From Comamonadaceae bacterium (GTDB taxonomy: Bacteria > Pseudomonadota > Gammaproteobacteria > Burkholderiales > Burkholderiaceae_C), in assembly GCA_027486255.1 (NCBI GenBank), contig JAIXPL010000050.1:1-64000 (forward strand): a stretch of 64,000 bases of DNA, written 5' to 3'. Made by a program: the position numbers and the translations under genes. Below the pieces are notes generated by a model. It was not told where the DNA came from, did not search any database, and saw only the letters and a program-made list of their open reading frames with translations. Positions 40,281 to 49,064 of the stretch are shown piece after piece (position 1 is the first letter of the stretch; each line of letters begins with the position of its first letter).

Positions 40281-41855
40281 CTAGCGATTGAGCTTGTCCT
40301 CGATCGCCTGTTCCCGGATGGAGGCCTGCAGCTGGCGCAGTCGGCTATCGATGATGGACGCCTCGATGTGCAGATTGGCCCCCGAGACCTCCCCCCGGCC
40401 GCTGCGCAGCAGGTCCTGCGCGGCCTTGAGGCGATCGACCGCCCCCTGAATATCGAGCTGCGCAGCGCGGCCCTCGGCATCGGCGCGCACCGCGCGGGCC
40501 GCCTGACCCTGCTGCTGCAAGCCCTGGGCGAGCAACTGCCAGGCCAGGGCATCGCGCGGGTACCGGCTGATCCAGGTCTGCAGCGGGTCCACCACCTCCG
40601 CCCCCCGGCCCGCGTTCACCAGCGCCTGCGACTGCACCAGCAGCTCGGCGCGGCCCCGGGCCGCCGACAGATTGATGGCGGCGGCCTCGGCGCGGCGGCC
40701 CAGCATGTCGTCGATCTCGGTGCCCAGCAGCTGGGCCGCACGCGCGGCCTGGGCATCGCCTGCCGCCTGCACCTGCAGGCGCTCGAGCCAGGCCAGCGCC
40801 GAGCCGCCGTCACGCAGGCGGGCAGCGGCCCAGGCGGCGGCATAGAAGGCCGACAGCCTTTGCGGCGGGGTGGCGCTGGCGGGCAACTGCCGCGCCTCGC
40901 GCAGCCTGAACTGCAAAGTCTCTGCGTCGGGCTGGCCCAGCACGCGGGCGCGGCCGGCCATGAGCGCGTGGTAGGCCAGGCTGGGCAGGCCGGCGGCGCG
41001 GCGCTCGGAGGCATGGGCATGGCTGCTGTGCTGCACCCGGGCGCGCGCCTCGGCAATGCGCTCGGTGGTCAGCGGGTGCGAGCGCAGGTAAGGGAAGGAA
41101 CCGTTGTCGTTGAAGCGGTTGGCCAGCTGCAGCTTCTCGAACATGGCCGAAACGCCCTCGGGCTGGAAGCCGGCATCGGTCAGCACGCCAAAGCCCACGC
41201 GGTCGGCCTCGCGTTCCATATCACGTGAGAAGTTCAGCTGACCCTGAATGGCCAGGGCCTGGCCGCCCATGATGGCGGCGTTGCCCATGTTGCCCGCGCT
41301 GCCGCTGCGCGAGGCAGCCATCACGCCCAGGATCATGGCAGCCATCACCCAGGGGGCTTGCCGCTGCTGCTGGGTGAACAGGCGCGCAATGTGGCGCTGG
41401 CTCACGTGGCTGAGCTCATGGCCCATCACGGCGGCCAGCTCGTCCGGGGTGGCCACGGCGGCCAAGAGGCCGGTGTGCACGCCCAGGTAACCCCCGGGCA
41501 GCGCGAAGGCATTGACCGAGCGGTCGCGGAGCAGAAAAAGGTGCCAGGCAAAGCGCTCCTGCAGCTCGGGGCTGATCTCGCCACGTTTGAGCGCCGCGGT
41601 CATCAGGGGCTGCCAGATGGCCTGCAGATACTCGGCCAGCACCGGGTCGTCGAGGTAAGCCTCGTCGCGGTAAATGCTGGCAGCGATCCGGTCGCCCAGC
41701 CGGCGCTCGACCGCCAGGGGTAGGTCTACGCCCTCGCCCAGGGCGGGCAAGGGCGCCGGCGACAAAGGCTGTGCCTGCAAGGCAGCGCCGGGCGACACGG
41801 CCGTGGCCACCGCCATCAAGGCAGCCAACAGAGACAGGCGGGGAAACAAGGTCAT
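40281..41855 (-). CDS. bepA: M48 metalloprotease with TPR domain (BepA/YfgC type)
   Basis: Periplasmic zinc protease and chaperone that controls outer-membrane protein assembly, including LptD. The 524-residue product has a signal peptide (LSLLAALMAVATAVSPGAA), the HExxH zinc motif in VMGHELSHVSQRH, the family helix EREADRVGFGVL with the third ligand, and a C-terminal TPR region. Length and order match BepA. A hydrophobic loop (VMAAMILGVMAASRSG) follows the zinc motif. It is divergent from moaC. Confidence 0.92.
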   Translation of the reverse strand: MTLFPRLSLLAALMAVATAVSPGAALQAQPLSPAPLPALGEGVDLPLAVERRLGDRIAASIYRDEAYLDDPVLAEYLQAIWQPLMTAALKRGEISPELQERFAWHLFLLRDRSVNAFALPGGYLGVHTGLLAAVATPDELAAVMGHELSHVSQRHIARLFTQQQRQAPWVMAAMILGVMAASRSGSAGNMGNAAIMGGQALAIQGQLNFSRDMEREADRVGFGVLTDAGFQPEGVSAMFEKLQLANRFNDNGSFPYLRSHPLTTERIAEARARVQHSSHAHASERRAAGLPSLAYHALMAGRARVLGQPDAETLQFRLREARQLPASATPPQRLSAFYAAAWAAARLRDGGSALAWLERLQVQAAGDAQAARAAQLLGTEIDDMLGRRAEAAAINLSAARGRAELLVQSQALVNAGRGAEVVDPLQTWISRYPRDALAWQLLAQGLQQQGQAARAVRADAEGRAAQLDIQGAVDRLKAAQDLLRSGRGEVSGANLHIEASIIDSRLRQLQASIREQAIEDKLNR

Positions 41856-41968
41856 GCGGGCATCAGCCAGTCAAGGCAGCAGGCAGGGCGGATCGGCGGG
41901 CTCAGGGCGCACCGGACAGGCACGCCATGCTCTTATGATGGCGCCTCCTTGTAAAGCTCCGGTAACTC

Positions 41969-42457
41969 ATGACCGCCAATTCGGGACTCACGCATTTTGA
42001 CGCACAAGGCCAGGCCCACATGGTGGACGTGGCCGCCAAGGCCGCCACGCACCGGGTGGCTGTGGCCGAAGGCCGCATTGCCATGCGGCCCGAAACCCTG
42101 CAGGTGATCCAGCAAGGCAGCGCCCGCAAGGGCGACGTGCTGGGCGTGGCCCGCATCGCCGGCATCATGGCCGCCAAGAAAACCAGCGAGCTCATCCCCC
42201 TGTGCCATCCGCTGGCCCTCACGCGCGTGGCGGTCGAGTTCCGCATCGACGAGGCGGCTGCCGCCGTCAGCTGCCAGGCCACGGTGGAGACCGTGGGCCC
42301 CACCGGCGTGGAGATGGAAGCGCTGACCGCCGTGCAAATCGCCCTGCTCACTATTTACGACATGAGCAAAGCCATCGACCGCGGCATGCTAATTACCGAT
42401 GTGAAGGTACTGGAAAAGCACGGCGGCAAGAGTGGCAGTTGGGTGGCGGCCGGTTGA
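41969..42457 (+). CDS. moaC: Cyclic pyranopterin monophosphate synthase
   Basis: Second step of molybdenum cofactor synthesis, acting on the MoaA product. The 162-residue product has [30 protein letters not shown], the [14 protein letters not shown] segment and [10 protein letters not shown] near the C-terminus, all diagnostic of MoaC. It starts 113 bases from the divergent bepA gene. No other moa gene is adjacent. Confidence 0.97.
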   Translation: MTANSGLTHFDAQGQAHMVDVAAKAATHRVAVAEGRIAMRPETLQVIQQGSARKGDVLGVARIAGIMAAKKTSELIPLCHPLALTRVAVEFRIDEAAAAVSCQATVETVGPTGVEMEALTAVQIALLTIYDMSKAIDRGMLITDVKVLEKHGGKSGSWVAAG

Positions 42458-42553
42458 GGGTGCCTGCCCCGGCAAGGGCAATCCCTAGGCGCGCTGGCCG
42501 AGGTTCCGGCACATGCTCATGTTTTGACCCTCTGACCGACCCCTGCCGCTCCC

Positions 42554-42991
42554 ATGACCCCTGCCGCCGACGTCCCCGTAGACATTCAGATGGCCTGCCA
42601 GGCCAGCCTCATGGCCTTCACGGCACACTTTGACGCCGACGAGTTCGAGGCCATGCTGGACTTTTTTGCGCCCGACGGCACCTGGGTGCGGGCCGACGGC
42701 ACGATTCACGGCTTGAGTGAGTTGGCGGCCTGGGTGGCGCGCCGGCAGCCGGGCCAGATTTTTGTGCGCCATCAGCTCTCCAACCTGCGCTTTGAGGCCC
42801 TGCCCCAGGGCCGGGTGCGGGTGCATTCGTATGTCGCCGTCTTTCGCCACGACGGCCCGCCCGACGGCCCGAGGCCGGCTCCTATGAATGGCCCGGCGCT
42901 GCTGGGCCGCTACACCGACGACATGGTGCTGCATGAAGGCCGCTGGAAGATCCACCACAAGTCGGTGCAGATCGACTTCAAAAAAGCCTGA
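42554..42991 (+). CDS. SnoaL-like / NTF2-fold family protein
   Basis: A 145-residue protein with the NTF2-like cone fold pattern of SnoaL-like enzymes and of the small subunits of aromatic-ring dioxygenases: an acidic first helix ending FDADEFEAMLDFFAPDGTWV, a middle strand VRVHSYVAVFRH, and the closing RYTDDMVLHEGRWKIHHKSV. The reaction is unknown. A proline-rich insertion (DGPPDGPRPAPMNGP) interrupts the strands. It is 18 bases before the VOC gene, so the pair probably share a transcript. Confidence 0.75.
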   Translation: MTPAADVPVDIQMACQASLMAFTAHFDADEFEAMLDFFAPDGTWVRADGTIHGLSELAAWVARRQPGQIFVRHQLSNLRFEALPQGRVRVHSYVAVFRHDGPPDGPRPAPMNGPALLGRYTDDMVLHEGRWKIHHKSVQIDFKKA

Positions 42992-43009
42992 GAAACACGC
43001 ACCCTGACC

Positions 43010-43588
43010 ATGAGCACCCCCGCCACACCACCGGCCTTGCCACCTGCCCTGCACTTGCGCCACATGGGCATGTACGTGTGGGACATCGACATGATGTCCC
43101 GCTTTTATCAGGAGGTGCTGGGCTTTGTCGTGACCGACACGGGCTTTGTGCGCGACCACCACGTGGTGTTTCTCAGCCGCGATGCCCGCTCGCACCACCA
43201 GCTGGTGATGGAGACCGGCCGCCCGCCGGGGCGGGGGCCAGGCTACGGCTTGCAACAAATTTCTTTCCAGGTTGATGCCCTGCAGGGCCTGCGCGATATG
43301 CGCCAGTTGCTGAACGCGCGCAACGATGTCCTGCGGCAGCAAGCCGTGGACCACGGCAACTCATGGTCGCTGTATTTCTGGGACCCGGAGGACAACCGCA
43401 TTGAGGTGTACCTGGACACGCCCTGGCATGTGGACCAGCCTTACCTAGAGCCGCTGGATCTGGACCTGTCGGACGAGGCCATCCACGCGCGCACGCTGGG
43501 GCATGTGCAAGGCAAACCTGGCCTCAAGCCCATGGACCAATGGCAGGCGCAGATGGCGCTGCAGATCAAAGAAACGCACACCCGCTAG
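43010..43588 (+). CDS. VOC-family protein, extradiol-dioxygenase-like
   Basis: A 192-residue vicinal-oxygen-chelate protein with two beta-alpha-beta-beta-beta modules. Candidate metal ligands are the histidine in LRHMGMYVWD, a histidine in GLQQISFQV or in the HHQLVM strand, and the glutamate in DNRIEVYLD. The opening resembles the single-domain end of catechol 2,3-dioxygenases, and the tail (TPWHVDQPYLEPLDLD) is a common ending in this subgroup. Substrate unknown; the SnoaL-like neighbour and the nearby FAH-type hydrolase suggest aromatic breakdown. Confidence 0.8.
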   Translation: MSTPATPPALPPALHLRHMGMYVWDIDMMSRFYQEVLGFVVTDTGFVRDHHVVFLSRDARSHHQLVMETGRPPGRGPGYGLQQISFQVDALQGLRDMRQLLNARNDVLRQQAVDHGNSWSLYFWDPEDNRIEVYLDTPWHVDQPYLEPLDLDLSDEAIHARTLGHVQGKPGLKPMDQWQAQMALQIKETHTR

Positions 43589-43633
43589 CGCTGCGGGTCG
43601 GCCCTGCGCCGCTGGAGGGCGCGGCCCTGCGCC

Positions 43634-44617
43634 TTATTCGGCTGAGACCTTGTGGCGGTTGACCGCGCCGACCCAGCGCTCGATCTCATCGCGCAAAAAC
43701 CCCTGCTGCTGAGCAGGCGGGATGTTCAGCAGGCGGCCGCCGTCGCGCTCGACGCGGGCCACGAATTCCTGCTCCCGGTTGATGGAGGCCAAGGCCTCGC
43801 GCAGCCGTGCCACCACCGGCGCAGGCGTGGCGGCGGGCGCAAACACACCAAACCAGCTTTCGCCCTCAAAGGCCGTGAGCCCCGACTCGTTGACGGTGGG
43901 CATGTTGGGAAACTGCGGGCTGCGCTGCGCCGACGAGACCACCAGCCCCTTGAGCCGGCCGGCCTGAATATGCGGCTTGGCGGCAGAGATGTTGTCGAAC
44001 ATGATGTCGACGCGGCCGGCCATCATTTCCTGGTGGGCCGGGGCCGCGCCCCTGAAGGGCACGTGCACCATGTCGAGCCCCAGGCTGCTGGTGAGGATAG
44101 CCCCCCACACATGCTGCAGCGTGCCCAGGCCGCCCGAGCCGTAAGTCATCTTGCCGGGCCGCGCCTTGGCATAGGCCGCCAGCTCGGCCAGGTTGTTGAC
44201 CGGCAGATCTGCGCGCGTGAGCAGCACAAAGGGGTAGGCAGAGACATAGCCCAGGCTGACGAAATCGTTTTCAGGTGAATAGGACAGGTTCTTGATCAGG
44301 GCCTTGTTCATCACCATATTGAAGATGCCGCCCATCAGCAGGGTGTAGCCGTCGGCAGGCGCGCGAGCCACCAGCTCCGTGCCAATGAGGGAGCCGGCGC
44401 CGGTGCGGTTTTCCACCGTGACGCCTTGCTTGAGCAGCTCGGTCAAACGCGCGGCCAGGTTGCGCGCAAGAATGTCCGTGCCGCCGCCCGGGGCCTGCGG
44501 CACCACGATGCGGATGGGCTTGTTGGGAAACTCCTGGGCCCAGGCCGGCAGGGCACTGGCCCCGGCGCAGGACGCTGCAGTCAACACAAATTGCCGGCGT
44601 GAGAACGAAGAGGGCAT
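43634..44617 (-). CDS. Tripartite tricarboxylate transporter receptor (Bug family)
   Basis: Periplasmic solute-binding protein of 327 residues. It has a signal sequence with twin arginines (SFSRRQFVLTAASCAGASALPAWA), so Tat export is possible. The mature start is the Bug signature FPNKPIRIVVPQAPGGGTDILAR, followed by GTELVARAPADGYTLLMG and the MTYGSGGLGT segment. Bug receptors are very numerous in Burkholderiales and mostly orphan: no TctA/TctB membrane genes are nearby. ATG 44617 is preferred over the GTG at 44623. It is divergent from the FAH-type gene. Confidence 0.9.
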   Translation of the reverse strand: MPSSFSRRQFVLTAASCAGASALPAWAQEFPNKPIRIVVPQAPGGGTDILARNLAARLTELLKQGVTVENRTGAGSLIGTELVARAPADGYTLLMGGIFNMVMNKALIKNLSYSPENDFVSLGYVSAYPFVLLTRADLPVNNLAELAAYAKARPGKMTYGSGGLGTLQHVWGAILTSSLGLDMVHVPFRGAAPAHQEMMAGRVDIMFDNISAAKPHIQAGRLKGLVVSSAQRSPQFPNMPTVNESGLTAFEGESWFGVFAPAATPAPVVARLREALASINREQEFVARVERDGGRLLNIPPAQQQGFLRDEIERWVGAVNRHKVSAE

Positions 44618-44786
44618 GGTCACTTTCCAATGAGCTTCACTGCAGTCTAGGAAGGGCAGGAGCCTGACGACAATTAACGTTTACCCCCGAAGAGGGCCGG
44701 CCACAGGCGCGGGCCCGCCCGCGGTCACCCGCTGCCCGGCCCTGCTAGTCTTGAGGTTTTACACCTCGACCCCTGAAAGACGACCT

Positions 44787-45632
44787 ATGAAACTGGCCAG
44801 CATCCGGCTCCGTGGCAAACATACTTTTGGGGTCGTGCGCGATGACGGCTTTGTGGACCTGGGTGCCCGACTGCAAGGTCGTTGCACAGACCTGGTGGAC
44901 TTGCTGGCCAAAGACCTGCTGGCCGAGGCCCGGCAGATGGCGGCCACGGGGCCGGCCGATGCCCCCCTGGACCAGCTGGAATGGCTGCCCGTGAACCCGC
45001 GCAGCGACATGCGCATGTTCGCCCTGGGCTGGGCCTACAAGGCGCACCAGCTCGAGGCGGGCAAGGAAGACCTGCTGCACCCCAATATGTTCAGCAAGCA
45101 TCCGCAGTCCCTGGTGGGCCACGGCCAGCCGATTGTTCGGCCCTCGGTCTCGGACCGCTTTGACTTTGAAGGCGAGGTCGCCCTCATCATCGGCAAGGGC
45201 GGGCGCCACATTCCGGCCGACCAGGCCATGGCGCACATTGCCGGCTACAGCATCGTGATGGACGGCTCGGTGCGCGACTACCAAAAGCACAGCGTGACCG
45301 CCGGCAAGAACTTTGACGCCAGCAGCGCCTTCGGCCCCTGGATGGTGACGGCCGACGAGATCCCCGACCCCAAGAGCATGGTGCTCACCACGCGCCTGAA
45401 TGGCCAGGTCATGCAGCACAGCGGCTTTGACCTGATGGCCTGGGACCTGGGCGAGCTGGTGCATTACATCTCCAGCATCTGCACCCTGCTGCCGGGTGAC
45501 GTGATTGCCACCGGCACACCGGGCGGCGTGGGGCATCGGCGCGACCCTCAGGTCTTCATGGTCCCGGGCGACGTGCTGGAAGTTGAGGTCAGCCGCATCG
45601 GCATCTTGCGCAACACCGTGGTTCAGGAGTGA
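44787..45632 (+). CDS. Fumarylacetoacetate hydrolase family protein
   Basis: A 281-residue FAH-fold hydrolase or isomerase. The metal-binding and core segments are visible: FDFEGEVALIIGKGGRHI (metal carboxylates), AGYSIVMDGSVRDYQ, and STGTPGGV-like IATGTPGGVGHRRDP near the C-terminus. Family members cleave acylpyruvates or act as hydratase-decarboxylases in meta-cleavage pathways. The start at 44787 is the ATG before the conserved N-terminal strand; the ORF track starts upstream. It faces the Bug receptor gene divergently, so the imported acid may be its substrate or a precursor. Confidence 0.85.
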   Translation: MKLASIRLRGKHTFGVVRDDGFVDLGARLQGRCTDLVDLLAKDLLAEARQMAATGPADAPLDQLEWLPVNPRSDMRMFALGWAYKAHQLEAGKEDLLHPNMFSKHPQSLVGHGQPIVRPSVSDRFDFEGEVALIIGKGGRHIPADQAMAHIAGYSIVMDGSVRDYQKHSVTAGKNFDASSAFGPWMVTADEIPDPKSMVLTTRLNGQVMQHSGFDLMAWDLGELVHYISSICTLLPGDVIATGTPGGVGHRRDPQVFMVPGDVLEVEVSRIGILRNTVVQE

Positions 45633-45641
45633 GCCTGCGGG

Positions 45642-45722
45642 CCTGAATGGCCTAAAGGACCTAAATGGCCTAAATGGTTTGGGCGAGCTTTACGCCCTGC
45701 ACGGCCTGCACGGCCTGCCGGT
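45642..45722. repeat. 9-bp tandem array of nine units
   Basis: Nine consecutive 9-base units in one register: CCTGAATGG, CCTAAAGGA, two CCTAAATGG, two diverged units, two CCTGCACGG and CCTGCCGGT. The array starts ten bases after the FAH stop and runs into the last 17 codons of the glycosyltransferase gene on the other strand. Confidence 0.7.
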
Positions 45723-47913
45723 AAATAGCCTCGATCTCGCGCGTATGCGCCTCAATGCGGCACAGGGCGCTGACCTGCATGGCGCGGCGATGGGCCTGCC
45801 GACTCCACGGCGCCTGGCGCACCTGGGCGGCCAGGCGCAAGGCGATGGCCAGGTAATCGTCCGGATCGCGCGCCACCCATTCCGGGCGGCCCAGGTGGGT
45901 GAGAAAGCTCGCCCCCATGCGCGAGACAAAGTTACCGCCCGCCAGCGTTACCAGCGGGCAGCCCATCCACAGCGCCTGCAGGCTGGTGGTGCCGCCGTTG
46001 TAGGGGAAGGGGTCGAGGGCCACGTCCACCTCCAGGTAGGCCTGCATCATGTGCGAGAGCTCGGTGGGGCCGCGCAGCAGCAGCCGCTCGGGGCCTATGC
46101 CCTGAGCCGCAAAACGCGCCAGGGTCTGGGCCTGCACCAGCGGATCGGCCAGCACCGCCGACTTGAGCAGCAAGCAGGCGCCCGGGCAGGCCTGCAAGAC
46201 GCGGCTCCAGAGAACAAGGGTGTCGTCGTCCATCTTCAGCAGGTTGTTGAAGGAGCCAAAAACCACCGGGCCAGAGCGGGGATTCGCGGCATCAGGGGGC
46301 AACGGGTAGTCGTCGACCGGCGCCCAACAAAACACCGAACCCGACACGCGCGCGATCTGCTCGGTGAACAAGGGCGCGTGCTCGGGCGGGGACACCACGG
46401 CGTCGCCAATCATCCAGTCCATGGTGGGTAGGCCAGTGGAATGCGGGTAGCCCAGGTAGCTCATCTGCACGGGCGCGGCTCGAAGGGCGAACACTGCCAG
46501 GCGGTGCGTGGCGGTGTGGCCCGCCAGATCCACCAGCACGTCGATACGGTCGTCCACGATCTGCTGGCGCAGCGCCAGGTCGGAGAGCTGGGCCACCTCA
46601 CGCCAGTGGTCGGCGCAGGCCCGGGCCTGGCGGGTGTAGCTGTCGATGAAAGTGCCTGTCTGGTACACAAAGACTTCAAACGCCGCATGGTCATGCTGCT
46701 GGAGCACCGGCAGCATGAACACATTGACCGGGTGCTGGCGGTGCAGGTCGCCCGTGACGTAACCCACCCGCAGGCGCCGGCGCCCGTCCCAGGGCAGAGG
46801 CGCCGGAGGGGGCAGGCCAGGAAAGGCCTGCAGGGCCTGCGCCTGCATGGCCTGGCCCACGCGGCGGTGCAGGTCAGCCACGGTCTCGGGCGCCAGGTGC
46901 GCCTGGTAGAGGCTTTGCATCAGCAGGCGCTGCGCGCCCCGCGCGTTGTCTTGCAGGCCCTGGGCCTCGAACTGAGCCCACTCGCGCTCGAACTGCGCGC
47001 GGCTGTGGCCGCCGGCCTGCAGGTCTTCGGCCCAGCGCAGGGCAGCGGCATGGCCGGGCTCGATGTGCAGCACCTGCGCCACGCTGGCCTGCGCCTGCGC
47101 AAGCTGACCCAGCTTGGACTGGATCTCGGCCAGCTGCATCCAAAAGGCCACGCGCCGGGGCTGCAGCTTCACCAGCGCCTCGCACACGGCCTGGGCCTCG
47201 TGCGCAAAATTGAACTGGTAGAGGGTGGTGGCCAGCAGGGCCAGGAAGTCGGGGCTGCGCGACTGCCCGGCCCGCTCGAAGGCTTCGCGCGCCTGGGCCT
47301 CAAGCCCGAGCTGCATTTGGGCCTGCGCCTGCAGCAGCCACGAACCATGGCGATGCGGCGCCTGCAGCAGCACGGCCCGCAAGGCCGCCAGCGCCAGCTC
47401 GGGCTGGCCGGCGCGCAGGCGCCACTGGGCCAGCAGGTGGCCGGTTTCGCCGGGCAGGGGCTCGACATCGATGGCCTGGCGCACGGCCGTGCGCAGCATG
47501 GGATCGGGGGCCGCAGCGCCAGACCCCTCGGCCAGGGGCAGCTCCAGGCAACGCGCGAGGTAGAGCCAACTGAGCCAGTCGCCCGGGTCGTCGCGCGTGG
47601 CCAGCTGAAGGCGCTCGCAGGCCTGCGCCCAGCCCGCCCAGGGCGGGCCGCTGCGGGCCAGCAGCGCATCGCTCTCGCCCCAGAAGGCGGGAGTCGAGCC
47701 GTCTGGCAGCGCGAACGCGGCCGCCTCGCCGCCCTGTGCCTGGAGCGCACGCCTGGCCTGGGTCCTGGCGTAGGTGAGGTGCCAAGGCAGACCCAAGGCC
47801 GCATAGGCCTGAGCCAGCGCCTGCCACAAGGGGGGTGACAAGGGCTCGCGGCGCAGCGCCGTCCAGAGGGGGCCGGCGAGGGGGCTGAACTGCTCAAGGT
47901 GATGGCGTGGCAT
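45670..47913 (-). CDS. TPR protein with GT41 (SPINDLY/O-GlcNAc transferase-type) glycosyltransferase domain
   Basis: A 747-residue protein: an N-terminal alpha-helical TPR region of about 370 residues and a C-terminal GT41 domain. GT41 hallmarks are RRLRVGYVTGDLHRQHPV (the SPY/OGT catalytic histidine region), DVLVDLAGHTATHRL, GYPHSTGLPTMDW, VFGSFNNLLKM and LDPFPYNGGTTSLQALWMGCPLVTL. Such enzymes add a sugar from a UDP or GDP donor to Ser/Thr or Asn of proteins. The ATG at 47913 overlaps the HlyD stop (TGATG), so it is part of the type I secretion operon. The C-terminus (QAVQAVQGVKLAQTI) is coded by a 9-bp tandem array. Confidence 0.85.
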   Translation of the reverse strand: MPRHHLEQFSPLAGPLWTALRREPLSPPLWQALAQAYAALGLPWHLTYARTQARRALQAQGGEAAAFALPDGSTPAFWGESDALLARSGPPWAGWAQACERLQLATRDDPGDWLSWLYLARCLELPLAEGSGAAAPDPMLRTAVRQAIDVEPLPGETGHLLAQWRLRAGQPELALAALRAVLLQAPHRHGSWLLQAQAQMQLGLEAQAREAFERAGQSRSPDFLALLATTLYQFNFAHEAQAVCEALVKLQPRRVAFWMQLAEIQSKLGQLAQAQASVAQVLHIEPGHAAALRWAEDLQAGGHSRAQFEREWAQFEAQGLQDNARGAQRLLMQSLYQAHLAPETVADLHRRVGQAMQAQALQAFPGLPPPAPLPWDGRRRLRVGYVTGDLHRQHPVNVFMLPVLQQHDHAAFEVFVYQTGTFIDSYTRQARACADHWREVAQLSDLALRQQIVDDRIDVLVDLAGHTATHRLAVFALRAAPVQMSYLGYPHSTGLPTMDWMIGDAVVSPPEHAPLFTEQIARVSGSVFCWAPVDDYPLPPDAANPRSGPVVFGSFNNLLKMDDDTLVLWSRVLQACPGACLLLKSAVLADPLVQAQTLARFAAQGIGPERLLLRGPTELSHMMQAYLEVDVALDPFPYNGGTTSLQALWMGCPLVTLAGGNFVSRMGASFLTHLGRPEWVARDPDDYLAIALRLAAQVRQAPWSRQAHRRAMQVSALCRIEAHTREIEAIYRQAVQAVQGVKLAQTI

Positions 47914-49064
47914 CAACGCTCGTTCAATGCCCCGGAAAAGCTTTTGATGACCGGCTTGACGAGGTAGCGCAGCACGCTGCGCGTCTGGGTCTTGATGTCG
48001 ATGATGGCGGTCATGCCGGGCTTGAGCTGCACCTGGGCCAGTTTGGGGTTGGCCTGGCGAGGGTCGAGCTGCACCCGCACGCGGTAGAAGCTGATGGACT
48101 GGTTGTTGGCGCCCTGCTCGACCAAGGTGTCCGAGCTGATGTATTGAAGGGTGCCCATGAGCATGCCGTAGACGGCGAAGTCGAATGCGTCGAGCTTGAT
48201 CTGCACCGGCAGACCCAACACCAACTGGCCGATGTCGGCCGGGTTGACCCGGGCCTCCACCAGCACCTGACTGTCGGTGGGCGAAATTTGCATGAGCTCA
48301 TCGCCGGCGCGCAGCACGCCGCCCACCGTGTTCACGCGCAGGGACTTGATAACGCCGGCCACGGGCGCGACCAGTTCGGTGTGCTCCAGGATGCTGCGGC
48401 GCTCTTCCAGGCGGTGACGCTGCGAGGCCAGCTCGTCTTCCAGGCGGGCCACTTCCGCGCGGGCCTCCTGCAGGTATTTGTTGTTGGCCTCGCTCGCACG
48501 GGCCTCGAGTTCACCGACCTGCCGCTGCGCGCGCATCACTTCCACACGGCTGACATCGCCCGTGGCCAACAGGCTCTGGTTGATCTGCAGCTCCTGGCGC
48601 GCCAGCTTGAGGGCCCCCTCCAGGGCAGCGGTGGCATCGCGCAGGCTGTCGCGTTTTTGCGCGTAGAGCCTTTCTTGGGCCTGCACAAAGTCGGGGTAGG
48701 CACGCAGCGAGGGCGGGAAACTCGGCGCTGTGCCCTGCGACTCGGCACGGGCGCGGATGAGTCCGGCCTGCAGGGCGGCCATCTTGGAGCGGCTTTCCTC
48801 GAAGGCGGCTTGGGAACGGTTCTTCTCAAGCACCGCCAGGCGTTGGCCGGGTTTGACCTCCTGCCCTTCATGCACCAGGATTCCAGAGAGCACGCCGCCG
48901 TCGGCGGCCTGGATGATTTGCGTGCGCGCGCTGGTGACGATGACGCCCTGGGCCCGCACGGTCTGGTCAATCTCGAACCAGGACGCCCAAGCCACAAAGG
49001 CCACGAACAGGCCGAGCAGAATCATCAGCATAGAGGGGCGAAAGCGCGGCGCTCGTTCGCTCAT
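47913..49064 (-). CDS. Type I secretion periplasmic adaptor (HlyD family)
   Basis: Membrane-fusion protein of 383 residues linking the ABC exporter with TolC. One N-terminal membrane helix (SMLMILLGLFVAFVAWASW) is followed by the barrel-sandwich half QTVRAQGVIVTSARTQIIQ, and a long alpha-hairpin (about residues 95-240). The lipoyl half-motif HTELVAPVAGVIKSL and the C-terminal KPGMTAIIDI segment typical of HlyD/LapC complete it. Its start overlaps the ABC gene stop by four bases (ATGA) and its stop touches the glycosyltransferase start. Confidence 0.92.
   Translation of the reverse strand: MSERAPRFRPSMLMILLGLFVAFVAWASWFEIDQTVRAQGVIVTSARTQIIQAADGGVLSGILVHEGQEVKPGQRLAVLEKNRSQAAFEESRSKMAALQAGLIRARAESQGTAPSFPPSLRAYPDFVQAQERLYAQKRDSLRDATAALEGALKLARQELQINQSLLATGDVSRVEVMRAQRQVGELEARASEANNKYLQEARAEVARLEDELASQRHRLEERRSILEHTELVAPVAGVIKSLRVNTVGGVLRAGDELMQISPTDSQVLVEARVNPADIGQLVLGLPVQIKLDAFDFAVYGMLMGTLQYISSDTLVEQGANNQSISFYRVRVQLDPRQANPKLAQVQLKPGMTAIIDIKTQTRSVLRYLVKPVIKSFSGALNER

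Noticed and set aside
42860-42890. REP-like sequence inside the SnoaL-like gene (GCCCGAGGCCGGCTCCTAT)
   Set aside because: It matches the loop and head only loosely, lacks the GTAG head (ATAG) and keeps the reading frame. It could be an old insertion, since it codes for an unusual Pro-rich loop, but the evidence is too weak.
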